From: Seonamhaeicola sp. S2-3 | GTDB taxonomy: Bacteria > Bacteroidota > Bacteroidia > Flavobacteriales > Flavobacteriaceae | Reading direction: 5' to 3' | Assembly: GCF_001971785.1 (NCBI RefSeq) | Contig: NZ_CP019389.1 | Span: 2,057,001-2,121,000 of the forward strand | DNA: 64,000 bases | Shown here: positions 1 to 8,796 of the stretch, piece after piece | Numbering within the stretch: position 1 is the stretch's first letter | Layout: each line of letters opens with the position of its first letter | Position numbers and translations under genes: made by a program | The notes under the pieces: model-generated | Told to the model about the DNA's origin: nothing | Seen by the model: only the letters and a program-made list of their open reading frames with translations | The model's database searches: none

Positions 1-870
1 AATTGGGTTGGCAATTCCTTTATTGGTAGCCTTAGAATATGCACCGTGAATAGGCTCAAACATAACGTGTTTTTCGCCAATAGAAGCCGAAGCTAATAAT
101 CCAATAGAGCCAACAATAACACTGGCTTCTTCTGAAAGGATATCACCAAACATATTCTCTGTTAAAATAACATCAAACTGGCGTGGGTTGATAATGAGTT
201 CCATAGCGGCATTATCAACAAACAAACAATTTAATGCAACATCTGGGTATTCTGCAGCAATTTCTGTTACTACACTACGCCAAAGTCTAGAACTAGCTAG
301 TACATTGGCTTTATCTACCAAAGTTAATTTACGTTTTCTGCCCTGTGCAGCTTTAAATGCTAAATGTGCAATACGTTCAATTTCAGAACGTTTATAAACA
401 CAAATATCAGAGGCTTCGGTATCACTAAATTTCTTTTCGCCAAAATAAATACCACTGGCTAATTCTCTATAAATAAGAATATCGGTACCCTTAATTTGCT
501 TAATTTTTAATGAGGATTTGTTTAGTAAATCTTCGTAAGCAATTACGGGTCTTATATTGGTGTAAAGGTCGAAGGTCTTTCTAAGTCCTAATAAACCTTG
601 TTCTGGTCTTATTTCAGCAGTAGGGTTATCATCATATTTAGTATTACCAATAGCACCAAATAAAATAGCATCTGCTTTATCGCAAATGCTAATGGTTTCT
701 TCTGGTAGGGGGTTGCCCGTTTTATCAATGGCGCTGGCGCCAACTAATGCCTCGTTGAAAGTGAACACATGGTTAAACTCCATAGCAATAGCTTTCAAAA
801 CCTTGACGGCTTGAGCAGTGACTTCGGGTCCTATGCCATCACCTGGTAAAACAGCTATGTTTAACTTCAT
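1..870 (-). CDS. leuB: 3-isopropylmalate dehydrogenase LeuB, partial (C-terminus beyond window)
   Basis: Reading the minus strand from the ATG at 870 gives an open frame to the window edge that starts MKLNIAVLPGDGIGPEVTAQ, the typical N-terminus of 3-isopropylmalate dehydrogenase. It continues through the family segments around RPEQGLLGLRK, the VDKANVLASSRLWR substrate/NADP region and DNAAMELIINPRQFD, and ends at the left edge in GIANPI. The enzyme oxidatively decarboxylates 3-isopropylmalate in leucine synthesis in the cytoplasm. About 290 of the usual 350 or so residues are present. It lies 20 bp after leuA on the same strand, so the two are probably cotranscribed. Identification is by visible motifs and neighbourhood; the missing part is simply outside the window. 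Confidence 0.95.
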   Translation of the reverse strand, partial: MKLNIAVLPGDGIGPEVTAQAVKVLKAIAMEFNHVFTFNEALVGASAIDKTGNPLPEETISICDKADAILFGAIGNTKYDDNPTAEIRPEQGLLGLRKTFDLYTNIRPVIAYEDLLNKSSLKIKQIKGTDILIYRELASGIYFGEKKFSDTEASDICVYKRSEIERIAHLAFKAAQGRKRKLTLVDKANVLASSRLWRSVVTEIAAEYPDVALNCLFVDNAAMELIINPRQFDVILTENMFGDILSEEASVIVGSIGLLASASIGEKHVMFEPIHGAYSKATNKGIANPI

Positions 871-890
871 CCCTTTTTATGTTATAATAT

Positions 891-2066
891 TTAAGACGAC
901 GTAATTTCGTTATAAACGGAAGTCGACTCAATTATTTGATGAATATCACTATCGTCAATTTCTTTTTTCTTATCGGCAAATTCTAAGAATTTACTATAAA
1001 CTTCATCTAACTGAAGTTTTGTTAATTCATACCCAATATTTTTAGCTCTATATGCTAAGGCAGCTCTTCCGCTTCTTGCAGTTAACACAATAGCAGATTC
1101 TGTTACACCAACAGCTTTAGGATCTATAATTTCGTAAGTTTCACGGTTTTTAATAACCCCATCTTGATGAATTCCAGAGCTATGAGCAAAGGCATTAGCA
1201 CCAACAATAGCTTTGTTTGGTTGTGTGTAAATACCCATACTGTCAGACACTAACTGGCTAATGCCATAAAGCATTTCAGATTTAATTTTGGTATCTAAAT
1301 TTAGGTAAGGGTGTTGTCTTAAAATCATTACTACTTCTTCTAAAGCAGTGTTTCCTGCGCGTTCACCAATACCGTTAATAGTACATTCAATTTGACGTGC
1401 ACCATTAATTACACCTTCAATTGAATTGGCAGTTGCTAAACCTAAATCGTTATGGCAATGGCATGATAGAATAGCTTTATCTATACCTTTAACATTTTCT
1501 TTTAAGTATTTAATTTTAGCACCATATTCACTTGGTAAACAGTATCCCGTAGTATCTGGAATGTTTAAAACTGTAGCACCAGCTTTAATTACCGCTTCAC
1601 AAACTCTTGCTAAATATTCGTTATCTGTTCTACCAGCATCTTCGGCATAAAATTCTACATCTTCTACAAAAGATTTTGCATAACTTACAGCTTTTACAGC
1701 ACGTTCTATTATGGCTTCTTGATTAGATTTAAATTTGAATTTTATATGAGATTCTGAAGTGCCTATTCCTGTATGGATTCTAGGAGTTTTAGCATGTTTT
1801 AATGCTTCAGCAGCCACTTTTATATCATTTTCAACAGAGCGTGTTAATCCACAAACGGTTGCTGATTTTACAATTTTAGAAATTTCTTCAACCGATTTAA
1901 AGTCGCCAGGACTAGAAACAGGAAAACCAGCTTCAATGATATCAACACCTAATTGATCAAGCTGTTCAGCAATAACTAATTTCTGTTCTGTATTTAACTT
2001 ACATCCAGGTACTTGCTCGCCATCGCGCAACGTAGTATCAAAAATTTGAACCTTATTATCAGACAT
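891..2066 (-). CDS. leuA: 2-isopropylmalate synthase LeuA, short form
   Basis: The 391-residue product condenses acetyl-CoA with 2-oxoisovalerate, the first committed step of leucine synthesis. The HMGL-like TIM barrel starts with [14 protein letters not shown] at residues 8-21. Later come the metal-binding HCHNDLGLA segment, the NGIGERAGN loop and the SSGIHQDG motif. It stops near residue 391, so the C-terminal allosteric LeuA dimer domain of the roughly 500-residue enzymes is absent. That short form is common in Bacteroidetes and suggests weak or no classical leucine feedback through that domain (inference). A homologous acyltransferase such as citramalate synthase is possible from sequence alone, but the adjacent leuB argues for LeuA. 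The gene is transcribed divergently from the gene at 2216. Confidence 0.93.
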   Translation of the reverse strand: MSDNKVQIFDTTLRDGEQVPGCKLNTEQKLVIAEQLDQLGVDIIEAGFPVSSPGDFKSVEEISKIVKSATVCGLTRSVENDIKVAAEALKHAKTPRIHTGIGTSESHIKFKFKSNQEAIIERAVKAVSYAKSFVEDVEFYAEDAGRTDNEYLARVCEAVIKAGATVLNIPDTTGYCLPSEYGAKIKYLKENVKGIDKAILSCHCHNDLGLATANSIEGVINGARQIECTINGIGERAGNTALEEVVMILRQHPYLNLDTKIKSEMLYGISQLVSDSMGIYTQPNKAIVGANAFAHSSGIHQDGVIKNRETYEIIDPKAVGVTESAIVLTARSGRAALAYRAKNIGYELTKLQLDEVYSKFLEFADKKKEIDDSDIHQIIESTSVYNEITSS

Positions 2067-2091
2067 TTATTTAAAATATATTTTCTAATTC

Positions 2092-2149
2092 TTTTACGAA
2101 TGTATATTTTGGTTTCGTAAAACACGTAACTTTATATACTTTTTTACGA
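2092..2149. promoter_or_regulatory. Inverted repeat in the leuA / unknown-gene divergent region
   Basis: Between the divergent starts at 2066 and 2216, TTTTACGAA (2092-2100) is the exact reverse complement of TTCGTAAAA (2114-2122), with a 13-base spacer. A third half-site TTTTACGA lies near 2142-2149. This could be an operator for one or both genes, or a hairpin in the leuA leader. No regulator can be named from the sequence. Confidence 0.35.
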
Positions 2150-2215
2150 TGTTTAACTACTTCTGTATTAAGTTAATTAGTTGTTATTCAGTAATTTAAA
2201 CTTGTTTTTGTAACT

Positions 2216-3760
2216 ATGACAAGAGAGCAAAAAGATAATTTGTTTGTATTGGTAAAGTCACTGTCTAAATCAGAGAAAAGGCAGTTTAAGCTTTATGTGG
2301 GTAGATTGGGGGTAAACGAAGACTCTAAATTTTTAACCCTGTTTAATATTTTAGATAAATTACAAAAATATGATGAGGCAACTATTTTAAAAAAAGGCAT
2401 TGTAAAAAAACAACAACTTTCTAATTTAAAAGCGCATTTGTATAAGCAAATTTTAATTAGTTTGCGGTTAAATCCATCGCATAAAGACGCTAGAATTCAA
2501 ATTAGAGAACAGTTAGATTTTGCTACCATTTTATATCATAAAGGATTGTATAAACAAAGTTTAAAAATTCTTGAGAAGGCAAAAAACATGGCTATTGCTA
2601 ATGAAGAAAAAAATATAGCCTATGAGATTGTAGATTTAGAAAAAGTCATAGAGTCACAATATATTACCCGAAGTTTAAGTAATAGAGCCGATGAATTAAC
2701 CATACAAGCCAAAGAATTAAGCCAACAAAATGTGGTGGCTAGTAAGCTCTCTAATTTGTCGTTGCAATTGTATGGCTTGTTTTTAAAAACTGGCTATGTT
2801 AAAAATGACTCAGAGCACAAACGTATTACAGAATATTTTCATGCTCGTTTGCCAGAATATGATATTAATACATTGGGATTTAGAGAAAAGTTGTGGCTTT
2901 ACAAAGCTCATTTGTGGTACAGCTTTTTAACCCAAGATTTTTTGTCTTGTTACAAATACGCCTTAAGATGGGTTACACTTTTTTATGATAATAAAGATAT
3001 GATTGTGCTCAATCCGGTATTCTTTATGAGAGGGAATCACTATTTGTTAGAATCCTTATTTTATCTGCGTAAGTATAAAAAATTTAAAGAATATTTAGAA
3101 AAATTAGAAACGGTTACTAAAGAAAAATGGTTTCCTGTAGATGATAATATTGACGGGTTGGCTTTTCTTTATATCTATACCAATAAATTTAATTTACATT
3201 TTATAGAAGGAAGTTTTAAAGAAGGCTTATCATTAATTGATGAAGTCTTAGTAAAACTTAAAAATTACAGAAACCGAATTGATGAGCACCATGTAATGGT
3301 ATTATATTACAAGATAGCAAGTATGTATTTTGGTGCGGGCGATAATAAAGGATGTATACGGTTTTTAGATAAGATAATTAGTAATAAATCATTGCATATG
3401 CGCGAAGATTTATTATGTTTCTCAAGAATTTTAAATTTAGTAGCACACTACGAAGCAGGTTTAGATTATAACTTAGATGTACTTATAAAAAGCACTTATA
3501 AGTTTTTAATTAAAATGGAAGACTTGTATGAAGTACAAAAAGAGTTCATTAAGTTTTTACGTAACCTTGGAGATATTTATCCACAAGATGTAAAAAATGA
3601 GTTCATTAAGCTTCATAAAAAGCTTAAAGAGTTTGAAAATGATCCTTATGAAAGTAGAGCATTCCTGTATTTAGACATAATCTCTTGGTTAGAATCTAAA
3701 ATTGAAAGTAGGCCTATAGAAGATATAATTAAAGATAAATTTGAACAGAGTTTGAATTGA
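2216..3760 (+). CDS. Conserved helical protein of unknown function
   Basis: This is a 514-residue cytoplasmic protein with no signal peptide or membrane segment. It is rich in Leu, Lys and aromatic residues and composed almost wholly of predicted amphipathic helices. Several segments, for example around residues 95-130 (FATILYHKGLYKQSLKILEK) and 330-400, have the small/large residue spacing of degenerate tetratricopeptide repeats, so an alpha-solenoid protein-protein interaction role is the best structural guess. I recognise it only as a type of hypothetical protein common in Flavobacteriaceae. It is divergent from leuA and about 50 bp upstream of the SAM riboswitch promoter region, with no operon partner. 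The ATG at 2216 is the first in frame. No catalytic motif was found, so function is not assigned. Confidence 0.8.
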   Translation: MTREQKDNLFVLVKSLSKSEKRQFKLYVGRLGVNEDSKFLTLFNILDKLQKYDEATILKKGIVKKQQLSNLKAHLYKQILISLRLNPSHKDARIQIREQLDFATILYHKGLYKQSLKILEKAKNMAIANEEKNIAYEIVDLEKVIESQYITRSLSNRADELTIQAKELSQQNVVASKLSNLSLQLYGLFLKTGYVKNDSEHKRITEYFHARLPEYDINTLGFREKLWLYKAHLWYSFLTQDFLSCYKYALRWVTLFYDNKDMIVLNPVFFMRGNHYLLESLFYLRKYKKFKEYLEKLETVTKEKWFPVDDNIDGLAFLYIYTNKFNLHFIEGSFKEGLSLIDEVLVKLKNYRNRIDEHHVMVLYYKIASMYFGAGDNKGCIRFLDKIISNKSLHMREDLLCFSRILNLVAHYEAGLDYNLDVLIKSTYKFLIKMEDLYEVQKEFIKFLRNLGDIYPQDVKNEFIKLHKKLKEFENDPYESRAFLYLDIISWLESKIESRPIEDIIKDKFEQSLN

Positions 3761-3810
3761 AACTAAAAAATTTTTTCAATAAAAAATTAGGATTTTAATT
3801 TTTCTGAACC

Positions 3811-3818
3811 AATATTTG
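3811..3818 (+). promoter_or_regulatory. Probable promoter -7 element of the metY riboswitch transcript
   Basis: AATATTTG followed by C matches the Bacteroidetes -7 consensus TAnnTTTG at 7 of 8 positions. It lies about 32 bp before the SAM riboswitch P1 stem, leaving a short 5' leader. No clear -33 TTTG was seen. Confidence 0.45.
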
Positions 3819-3847
3819 CAAAACAAAAGTTCAACTCACGTATTGAA

Positions 3848-3973
3848 ATGTTATCAAGAAAGGTGGAGGGATTAGACCCAATGAAACCTTAGCAACCCTT
3901 TAAACTTATTAAAGAAGGTGCTAAATTCTACTTAAACTACCAATTCATTTATTGGTGTTTGGATAGATAACTT
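3848..3973 (+). promoter_or_regulatory. SAM-I (S-box) riboswitch upstream of metY
   Basis: The segment carries the S-box core. P1 is GTTATC (3850-3855) pairing GATAAC (3966-3971). After P1 come the AAGAAAGGTGGAGGGA kink-turn region, CCCAATGAAACC, the AGCAACC junction and AAGGTGCTAAATTC. A variable P4-like hairpin (ACCAATTCATTTATTGGT) closes the domain. The class binds S-adenosylmethionine and turns genes off when it is abundant. It precedes metY and the metX-AK-HSD fusion gene, which fits. A hairpin with weak T-run at 3977-3999 may be the expression platform. Confidence 0.93.
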
Positions 3974-3976
3974 AAC

Positions 3977-4003
3977 AAAATTACTTCCTGTAATTTTTAA
4001 AAT
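3977..4003 (+). terminator. Hairpin after SAM riboswitch (possible expression platform)
   Basis: AAAATTAC (3977-3984) pairs with GTAATTTT (3990-3997) across the loop TTCCT. A broken T/A-rich run follows. It begins six bases after the P1 3' strand, the place where S-box terminators normally lie, but the T tract is poor. Function as an intrinsic terminator is therefore uncertain. Confidence 0.45.
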
Positions 4004-4099
4004 TTCTTTGTAACATTTTTCTATGGTAAGTACGTTAGTAATAACGCATTTTGGCTTTTGAATTTATATAATAAAATAAATCAAAAAAAAATTAGAAAA

Positions 4100-5374
4100 A
4101 TGAGCGATTTAAAATTAGAAACAAACGCATTACACGCGGGTCATGATGTAAAAGCAACAGGAGGAACCAGAGCCGTACCTATTTACCAAACAACTTCGTA
4201 TGTTTTTAACGATTCTGAGCATGCTGCTAACCTATTTTCATTACAGGAGTTAGGTTTTATTTACACACGTTTAAATAATCCAACCAACCAAATATTACAA
4301 GAACGTTTAGCTGCTGTAGAAGGCGGTATAGGCGCTGTGGTATTTGCTTCTGGTACGGCAGCTATTTCAACAGGTTTGTTAACACTTTTAAAAGCTGGAG
4401 ACCACATTGTAGCATCTAGTAGTTTATATGGAGGTACTTACAATTTGTTAAGTGTTACTTTGCCTAGATTAGGTATTACAACAACTTTTGTAGATGGATC
4501 TAATCCTGATAGTTTTGCAGAAGCGGTTCAAGATAATACACGTGCCTTTTTTGTAGAATCTTTAGGAAATCCAAAATTAGATGTGCTAGATTTAGAAGCC
4601 ATTGCCGAACATTCTAAGGCGGCCGGGGTGCCATTTATTGTTGATAATACGGTGGCAACACCAGCACTTTTAAATCCAATAAAACACGGTGCAAATATTG
4701 TAATTCACTCATTAACAAAATATATTGGCGGTCAAGGAACATCGCTTGGAGGCGCTATTATTGATGGTGGTAATTTCGATTGGTCAAACGGGAAATTCCC
4801 AGAATTTACAGAACCATCAGCAGGTTATCACGGTTTAAAATATTACGAAACTTTAGGAGCTGCTTCATACACTTTCAAATTAATTTTAGAAGGTTTGCGT
4901 GATTTTGGAGGCGCTATGAGTCCAACTAACGCATTTAACATCATACAAGGTTTAGAAACCTTATCAGTTAGAATTAAGAAACATAGTGAAAATGCCTTAG
5001 CTTTAGCAAAATGGCTAGAAGAGCAACCAGAAGTGGCTTGGGTAAACTATCCAGGATTAGAAAGTAGCAAATACAAAGCATTAGCCGATAAATATTTGCC
5101 AAAAGGTCAAAGCGGAATTGTAACCTTTGGTGCTAAAGGCGGTTTTGAAGCTGCTAAAACCATTGCCGATAAAACCAAGTTATTTTCTTTGCTAGCTAAT
5201 ATTGGCGATACTAAATCTTTAATAATCCATCCGGCAAGTACAACACACCAACAATTAAATGAAGAAGAGCAAGCATCGGCAGGTGTTACACCAGATCTAA
5301 TTCGTTTATCTGTGGGTATTGAAGATTTAGCAGATTTAAAAGCAGATTTAAAAGCAGTTTTTGCTGAAATATAA
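4100..5374 (+). CDS. metY: O-acetylhomoserine sulfhydrylase (aminocarboxypropyltransferase) MetY
   Basis: A PLP enzyme of the Cys/Met metabolism family that makes homocysteine directly from O-acetylhomoserine and sulfide. The frame is open from 4058, but homology begins at MSDLKLETNALHAGHD, so I place the start at the ATG at 4100, preceded by an A-rich stretch as is usual in Bacteroidetes. That gives 424 residues, the normal length for MetY. The PLP-binding lysine lies in IHSLTKYIGGQGTSLGG, the family GSGTAA-type loop is ASGTAAIS, and the C-terminal IHPASTTHQQL motif is present. The gene sits directly under the SAM-I riboswitch and is followed by the metX-containing fusion gene, which supplies its O-acetylhomoserine substrate. 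It is probably repressed when S-adenosylmethionine is plentiful. Confidence 0.95.
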   Translation: MSDLKLETNALHAGHDVKATGGTRAVPIYQTTSYVFNDSEHAANLFSLQELGFIYTRLNNPTNQILQERLAAVEGGIGAVVFASGTAAISTGLLTLLKAGDHIVASSSLYGGTYNLLSVTLPRLGITTTFVDGSNPDSFAEAVQDNTRAFFVESLGNPKLDVLDLEAIAEHSKAAGVPFIVDNTVATPALLNPIKHGANIVIHSLTKYIGGQGTSLGGAIIDGGNFDWSNGKFPEFTEPSAGYHGLKYYETLGAASYTFKLILEGLRDFGGAMSPTNAFNIIQGLETLSVRIKKHSENALALAKWLEEQPEVAWVNYPGLESSKYKALADKYLPKGQSGIVTFGAKGGFEAAKTIADKTKLFSLLANIGDTKSLIIHPASTTHQQLNEEEQASAGVTPDLIRLSVGIEDLADLKADLKAVFAEI

Positions 5375-5393
5375 ATTAAGAAGAAACAACAAG

Positions 5394-8300
5394 TTGGAAA
5401 ACGAGTTACAACATATCATTATAAAAAATTACAAGACCGAAAGTGGTGTTCTAAATCCTGAAATAAAATTAAGTTATCAGGTATTTGGGAAACCACTTGG
5501 TTCTGCTCCTATTGTGTTAGTTAATCACGCTTTAACAGGTAACAGTAATGTTGCTGGAAAAGATGGTTGGTGGAAAGATTTAATTGGTAATAACAAGGTT
5601 ATAGATACCAAACTATACACGGTGCTTGCTTTTAATATACCTGGAAATGGTTTTGATGGTTTTATTATTGAAAACTATAAAGATTTTGTTGCTCGTGATG
5701 TAGCTAAACTGTTTTTACAGGGTTTAAATGAATTAAAAACTGGTAAAATTTTTGCTACTATTGGCGGTTCTTTAGGTGGTGGTATTGCTTGGGAAATGGC
5801 AGTATTACAACCTAATTTTTCAGAACATTTAATTGTTGTGGCAACCGATTGGAAATCTACCGATTGGTTAATTGCCAACTGCCAAATTCAAGAACAATTT
5901 TTGTTGAATTCTAAAAACCCCGTGCATGATGCCAGAATGCATGCCATGTTGTGTTATAGAACACCAGAGTCTTTCAAAGAGCGCTTTCAGCGTACTAAAA
6001 ATGACGATCTTGAAATTTTTAATGTTGAAAGTTGGCTGCTACATCATGGTAAAAAATTACAAGAACGGTTTCAGTTGTCGGCCTATAAATTAATGAATCA
6101 ATTACTTAAAACAATTGATGTAACCAAAGGGCGTTCTAGCAACTTTAATGTGTTAGAGAATATTGAAGCTAAAATTCATATTGTTGGTGTAGATTCTGAT
6201 TTGTTTTTTACTGCCGAAGAAAACCGCGAAACACATAAGCAACTGGCGTTAACACATCCAAACGTAACCTACAGTGAAATACATTCGGTGCATGGACATG
6301 ATGCCTTTTTAATGGAATATGACCAACTTGAAAAAATAATAGAAGGCATTTTTGTGCCAAATTCTAAAAGACGAAGAATGAAAATATTGAAGTTTGGAGG
6401 GAAATCTCTAGCTAATGGAAAAGGTTTAGAAACCGTACTTTCAATTATTGAAAATAAGGTAAAGGCAGGAGAGCGTATTAGCGTTGTGGTTTCCGCCCGT
6501 GGAAATGCTACCGATGACTTAGAAGCTATTTTAAATAAAGCTATAAAAGGTGAAGACTATAAACAAGATTTAGAGGCTTTTAAAGTTTACCAATCAGAGC
6601 CTTCAAAACAGGTAGATTTCTCTGAAGAATTTTCAGTGCTTGATAAATTATTTGAAGGCATTAGTCTGTTGCGCGATTATAGCAAAAAGACCAAAGATAA
6701 TATTCTGGCACAAGGAGAATTGTTGGCTGTAAAGCTCATTACTCAATTATTAAACGAAAGGGGTATTGAAGCTAAAGCAGTAGACTCGCGCGAATTAATA
6801 AAAACCAATGAGTCTTTTGGTAATGCGCAACCACTATCAAAAGTATCAAAAGAAAACACCAAAGCTTATTTTAAAAAGAACAACGGTGTTGTAAATGTAG
6901 TTACCGGTTTTATTGCTTCAAATTTAAAAAACGAAACCACAACTTTAGGTAGAAATGGCAGCAATTATACAGCAGCATTATTAGCCAATTATTTAGATGC
7001 CGAAGAATTACAAAATTATACCCATGTTAGTGGTATTTATACGGCAGACCCAAATTTGGTGCCAGATGCTCAACAAATTAGAGAACTATCTTTTAGTGAA
7101 GCTAATGAATTAGCAAACTTTGGAACATCTGTATTACATGCCAAAACCATAATTCCGCTAGTTGAAAAAAATATCAACTTACGTATTTTAAACACCTTTA
7201 ATCCAGAAGATGAAGGTACACTTATTACCGCAAAACCTAGTACCAAAGAGGTTACCTCTTTATCGGTTTTAGAAAATGTAGCTTTACTAAATTTAGAAGG
7301 TAGAGGTTTGTTAGGGAAAATTGGTGTTGATGCCAGAATTTTTGGAGCCTTAAGTAATTATGGTATTAGTGTGAGTATTGTATCTCAAGGATCGTCGGAA
7401 AGAGGTATTGGACTTATAATAGATGCAGACCAAGCTACCCAAGCTGTTATTGCTTTAGAGCGTGAGTTTGAAAGCGATTTTTACTCACAAGATGTTAATA
7501 AAATTGATGTGGTAGATGATGTAGCCGTTATTTCCATTGTGGGTATAGAATTAAGCTCGTTTCATAAACCTTTCAACGCTTTAATAAAGAATCAAATCAC
7601 ACCGTTATTGTTCAATAATACAGTAACAGGAAAGAATGTGAGTTTGGTGGTTAAGGAATCCGATCTTAGCAAGGCATTAAACGTAATTCATGGTGAAGTT
7701 TTTGGTATTTCTAAAAAAATAAACATTGCTATTTTTGGTCACGGTGGTGTTGGTGGGGCTTTAATTAATCAAATTTTAAAGTCGAAAGACGATATTGAAA
7801 AACGCAAAGGCATTAATTTAAATGTGTTTGCTATTGCTAATTCTAAAAAGTTATTGTTAGATAAAAAAGGCGTAAATTCTAATTGGGAAAAAGCCATTGC
7901 TTCAAGTACTTTAGAAAGTTCTATTGATGATATAATTACCTATGCCAAAAATCATCATTTAGAAAATTTAATAGCAGTAGATAATACAGCAAGTTCTACT
8001 TTTTATCAAAATTATATTCCTTTAATTGAAGCTGGATTCGATTTGGTGTCGTCTAACAAAATAGCCAATACCATTTCGCACGATTTTTATAGAGAACTAC
8101 GCCAACAACTTGATGAAAATAAAAAGGAGTACCTTTATGAAACTACCGTTGGTGCAGGATTGCCGTTAATTGATACTATTAAGTTACTGCACGAATCGGG
8201 AGAAAACATCACGCGTATAAGAGGGGTGTTTTCTGGTACATTAAGTTATTTGTTTAATAATTTTTCGGTGCAAGACAAACCGTTTAGTGCTATTGTTCAG

Positions 8301-8792
8301 GAAACTATTGATAAAGGCTTTACAGAACCAGACCCTAGAGAGGATTTCTCAGGAAACGATGTAGCTAGAAAGCTATTAATTTTAGCAAGAGAGTTAGATT
8401 TACAAAATGAATTTGAAGATGTAGCGGTTTTAAATTTAATTCCAGAAGCCTACAGAGATATTTCGGTTGAAGAATTTTTAGGACAACTGCATGTTTTAGA
8501 TGAACAATACCAAAAGATAAAAGAGGCGCAAGAACCCGGACACGTGTTACGATACGTTGGTGATTTATCAGGAGATTTATCACAAGATAAGGGTAATTTA
8601 GAAGTAAAATTAGTGTCTATTCCAGAAGACAGTACCTTAGGTCATGTAAAAGGAAGCGACGCTATTTTTGAAATTTTTACAGAGAGTTATGGAGAGCAAC
8701 CTATTGTTATTCAAGGTGCTGGAGCAGGTGCAGAAGTAACCGCTCGAGGTGTTTTTGGAGATATTTTAAGGTTATCCAAACATATTAATTAA
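5394..8792 (+). CDS. Trifunctional fusion: homoserine O-acetyltransferase (MetX) - aspartate kinase-like - homoserine dehydrogenase
   Basis: One uninterrupted frame carries three enzymes (numbering from the TTG at 5394, 1132 residues). Residues 1-325 are an alpha/beta-hydrolase of the MetX type, with nucleophile elbow GGSLGGG (Ser126), a VDSDLFF acid (Asp269) and GHDAFL (His302). Residues 329-770 are aspartokinase with ACT-like domains. Residues 775-1132 are homoserine dehydrogenase, with the FGHGGVGG Rossmann loop, SNK near 889, TTVGAGLPLID and EPDPREDFSGND. The product would turn aspartate semialdehyde into O-acetylhomoserine for MetY. No ATG occurs near the 5' end; TTG at 5394 (after an A-rich stretch) or at 5361 (overlapping metY) must be used. 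Several kinase-site residues deviate (KFGGKS, GSNYTA, THVSG in place of KFGGTS, GSDYTA, TDVDG), so aspartokinase activity is doubtful. The fusion is known in Flavobacteriaceae. Confidence 0.92.
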   Translation: MENELQHIIIKNYKTESGVLNPEIKLSYQVFGKPLGSAPIVLVNHALTGNSNVAGKDGWWKDLIGNNKVIDTKLYTVLAFNIPGNGFDGFIIENYKDFVARDVAKLFLQGLNELKTGKIFATIGGSLGGGIAWEMAVLQPNFSEHLIVVATDWKSTDWLIANCQIQEQFLLNSKNPVHDARMHAMLCYRTPESFKERFQRTKNDDLEIFNVESWLLHHGKKLQERFQLSAYKLMNQLLKTIDVTKGRSSNFNVLENIEAKIHIVGVDSDLFFTAEENRETHKQLALTHPNVTYSEIHSVHGHDAFLMEYDQLEKIIEGIFVPNSKRRRMKILKFGGKSLANGKGLETVLSIIENKVKAGERISVVVSARGNATDDLEAILNKAIKGEDYKQDLEAFKVYQSEPSKQVDFSEEFSVLDKLFEGISLLRDYSKKTKDNILAQGELLAVKLITQLLNERGIEAKAVDSRELIKTNESFGNAQPLSKVSKENTKAYFKKNNGVVNVVTGFIASNLKNETTTLGRNGSNYTAALLANYLDAEELQNYTHVSGIYTADPNLVPDAQQIRELSFSEANELANFGTSVLHAKTIIPLVEKNINLRILNTFNPEDEGTLITAKPSTKEVTSLSVLENVALLNLEGRGLLGKIGVDARIFGALSNYGISVSIVSQGSSERGIGLIIDADQATQAVIALEREFESDFYSQDVNKIDVVDDVAVISIVGIELSSFHKPFNALIKNQITPLLFNNTVTGKNVSLVVKESDLSKALNVIHGEVFGISKKINIAIFGHGGVGGALINQILKSKDDIEKRKGINLNVFAIANSKKLLLDKKGVNSNWEKAIASSTLESSIDDIITYAKNHHLENLIAVDNTASSTFYQNYIPLIEAGFDLVSSNKIANTISHDFYRELRQQLDENKKEYLYETTVGAGLPLIDTIKLLHESGENITRIRGVFSGTLSYLFNNFSVQDKPFSAIVQETIDKGFTEPDPREDFSGNDVARKLLILARELDLQNEFEDVAVLNLIPEAYRDISVEEFLGQLHVLDEQYQKIKEAQEPGHVLRYVGDLSGDLSQDKGNLEVKLVSIPEDSTLGHVKGSDAIFEIFTESYGEQPIVIQGAGAGAEVTARGVFGDILRLSKHIN

Positions 8793-8796
8793 AATT

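Noticed and set aside
188-397. A 69-codon plus-strand frame near the left edge
   Set aside because: It is antisense to the well-supported leuB coding sequence.
2067-2215. Possible leucine leader peptide for leuA
   Set aside because: Reading the minus strand upstream of leuA, I found no short frame with clustered leucine codons and no terminator.
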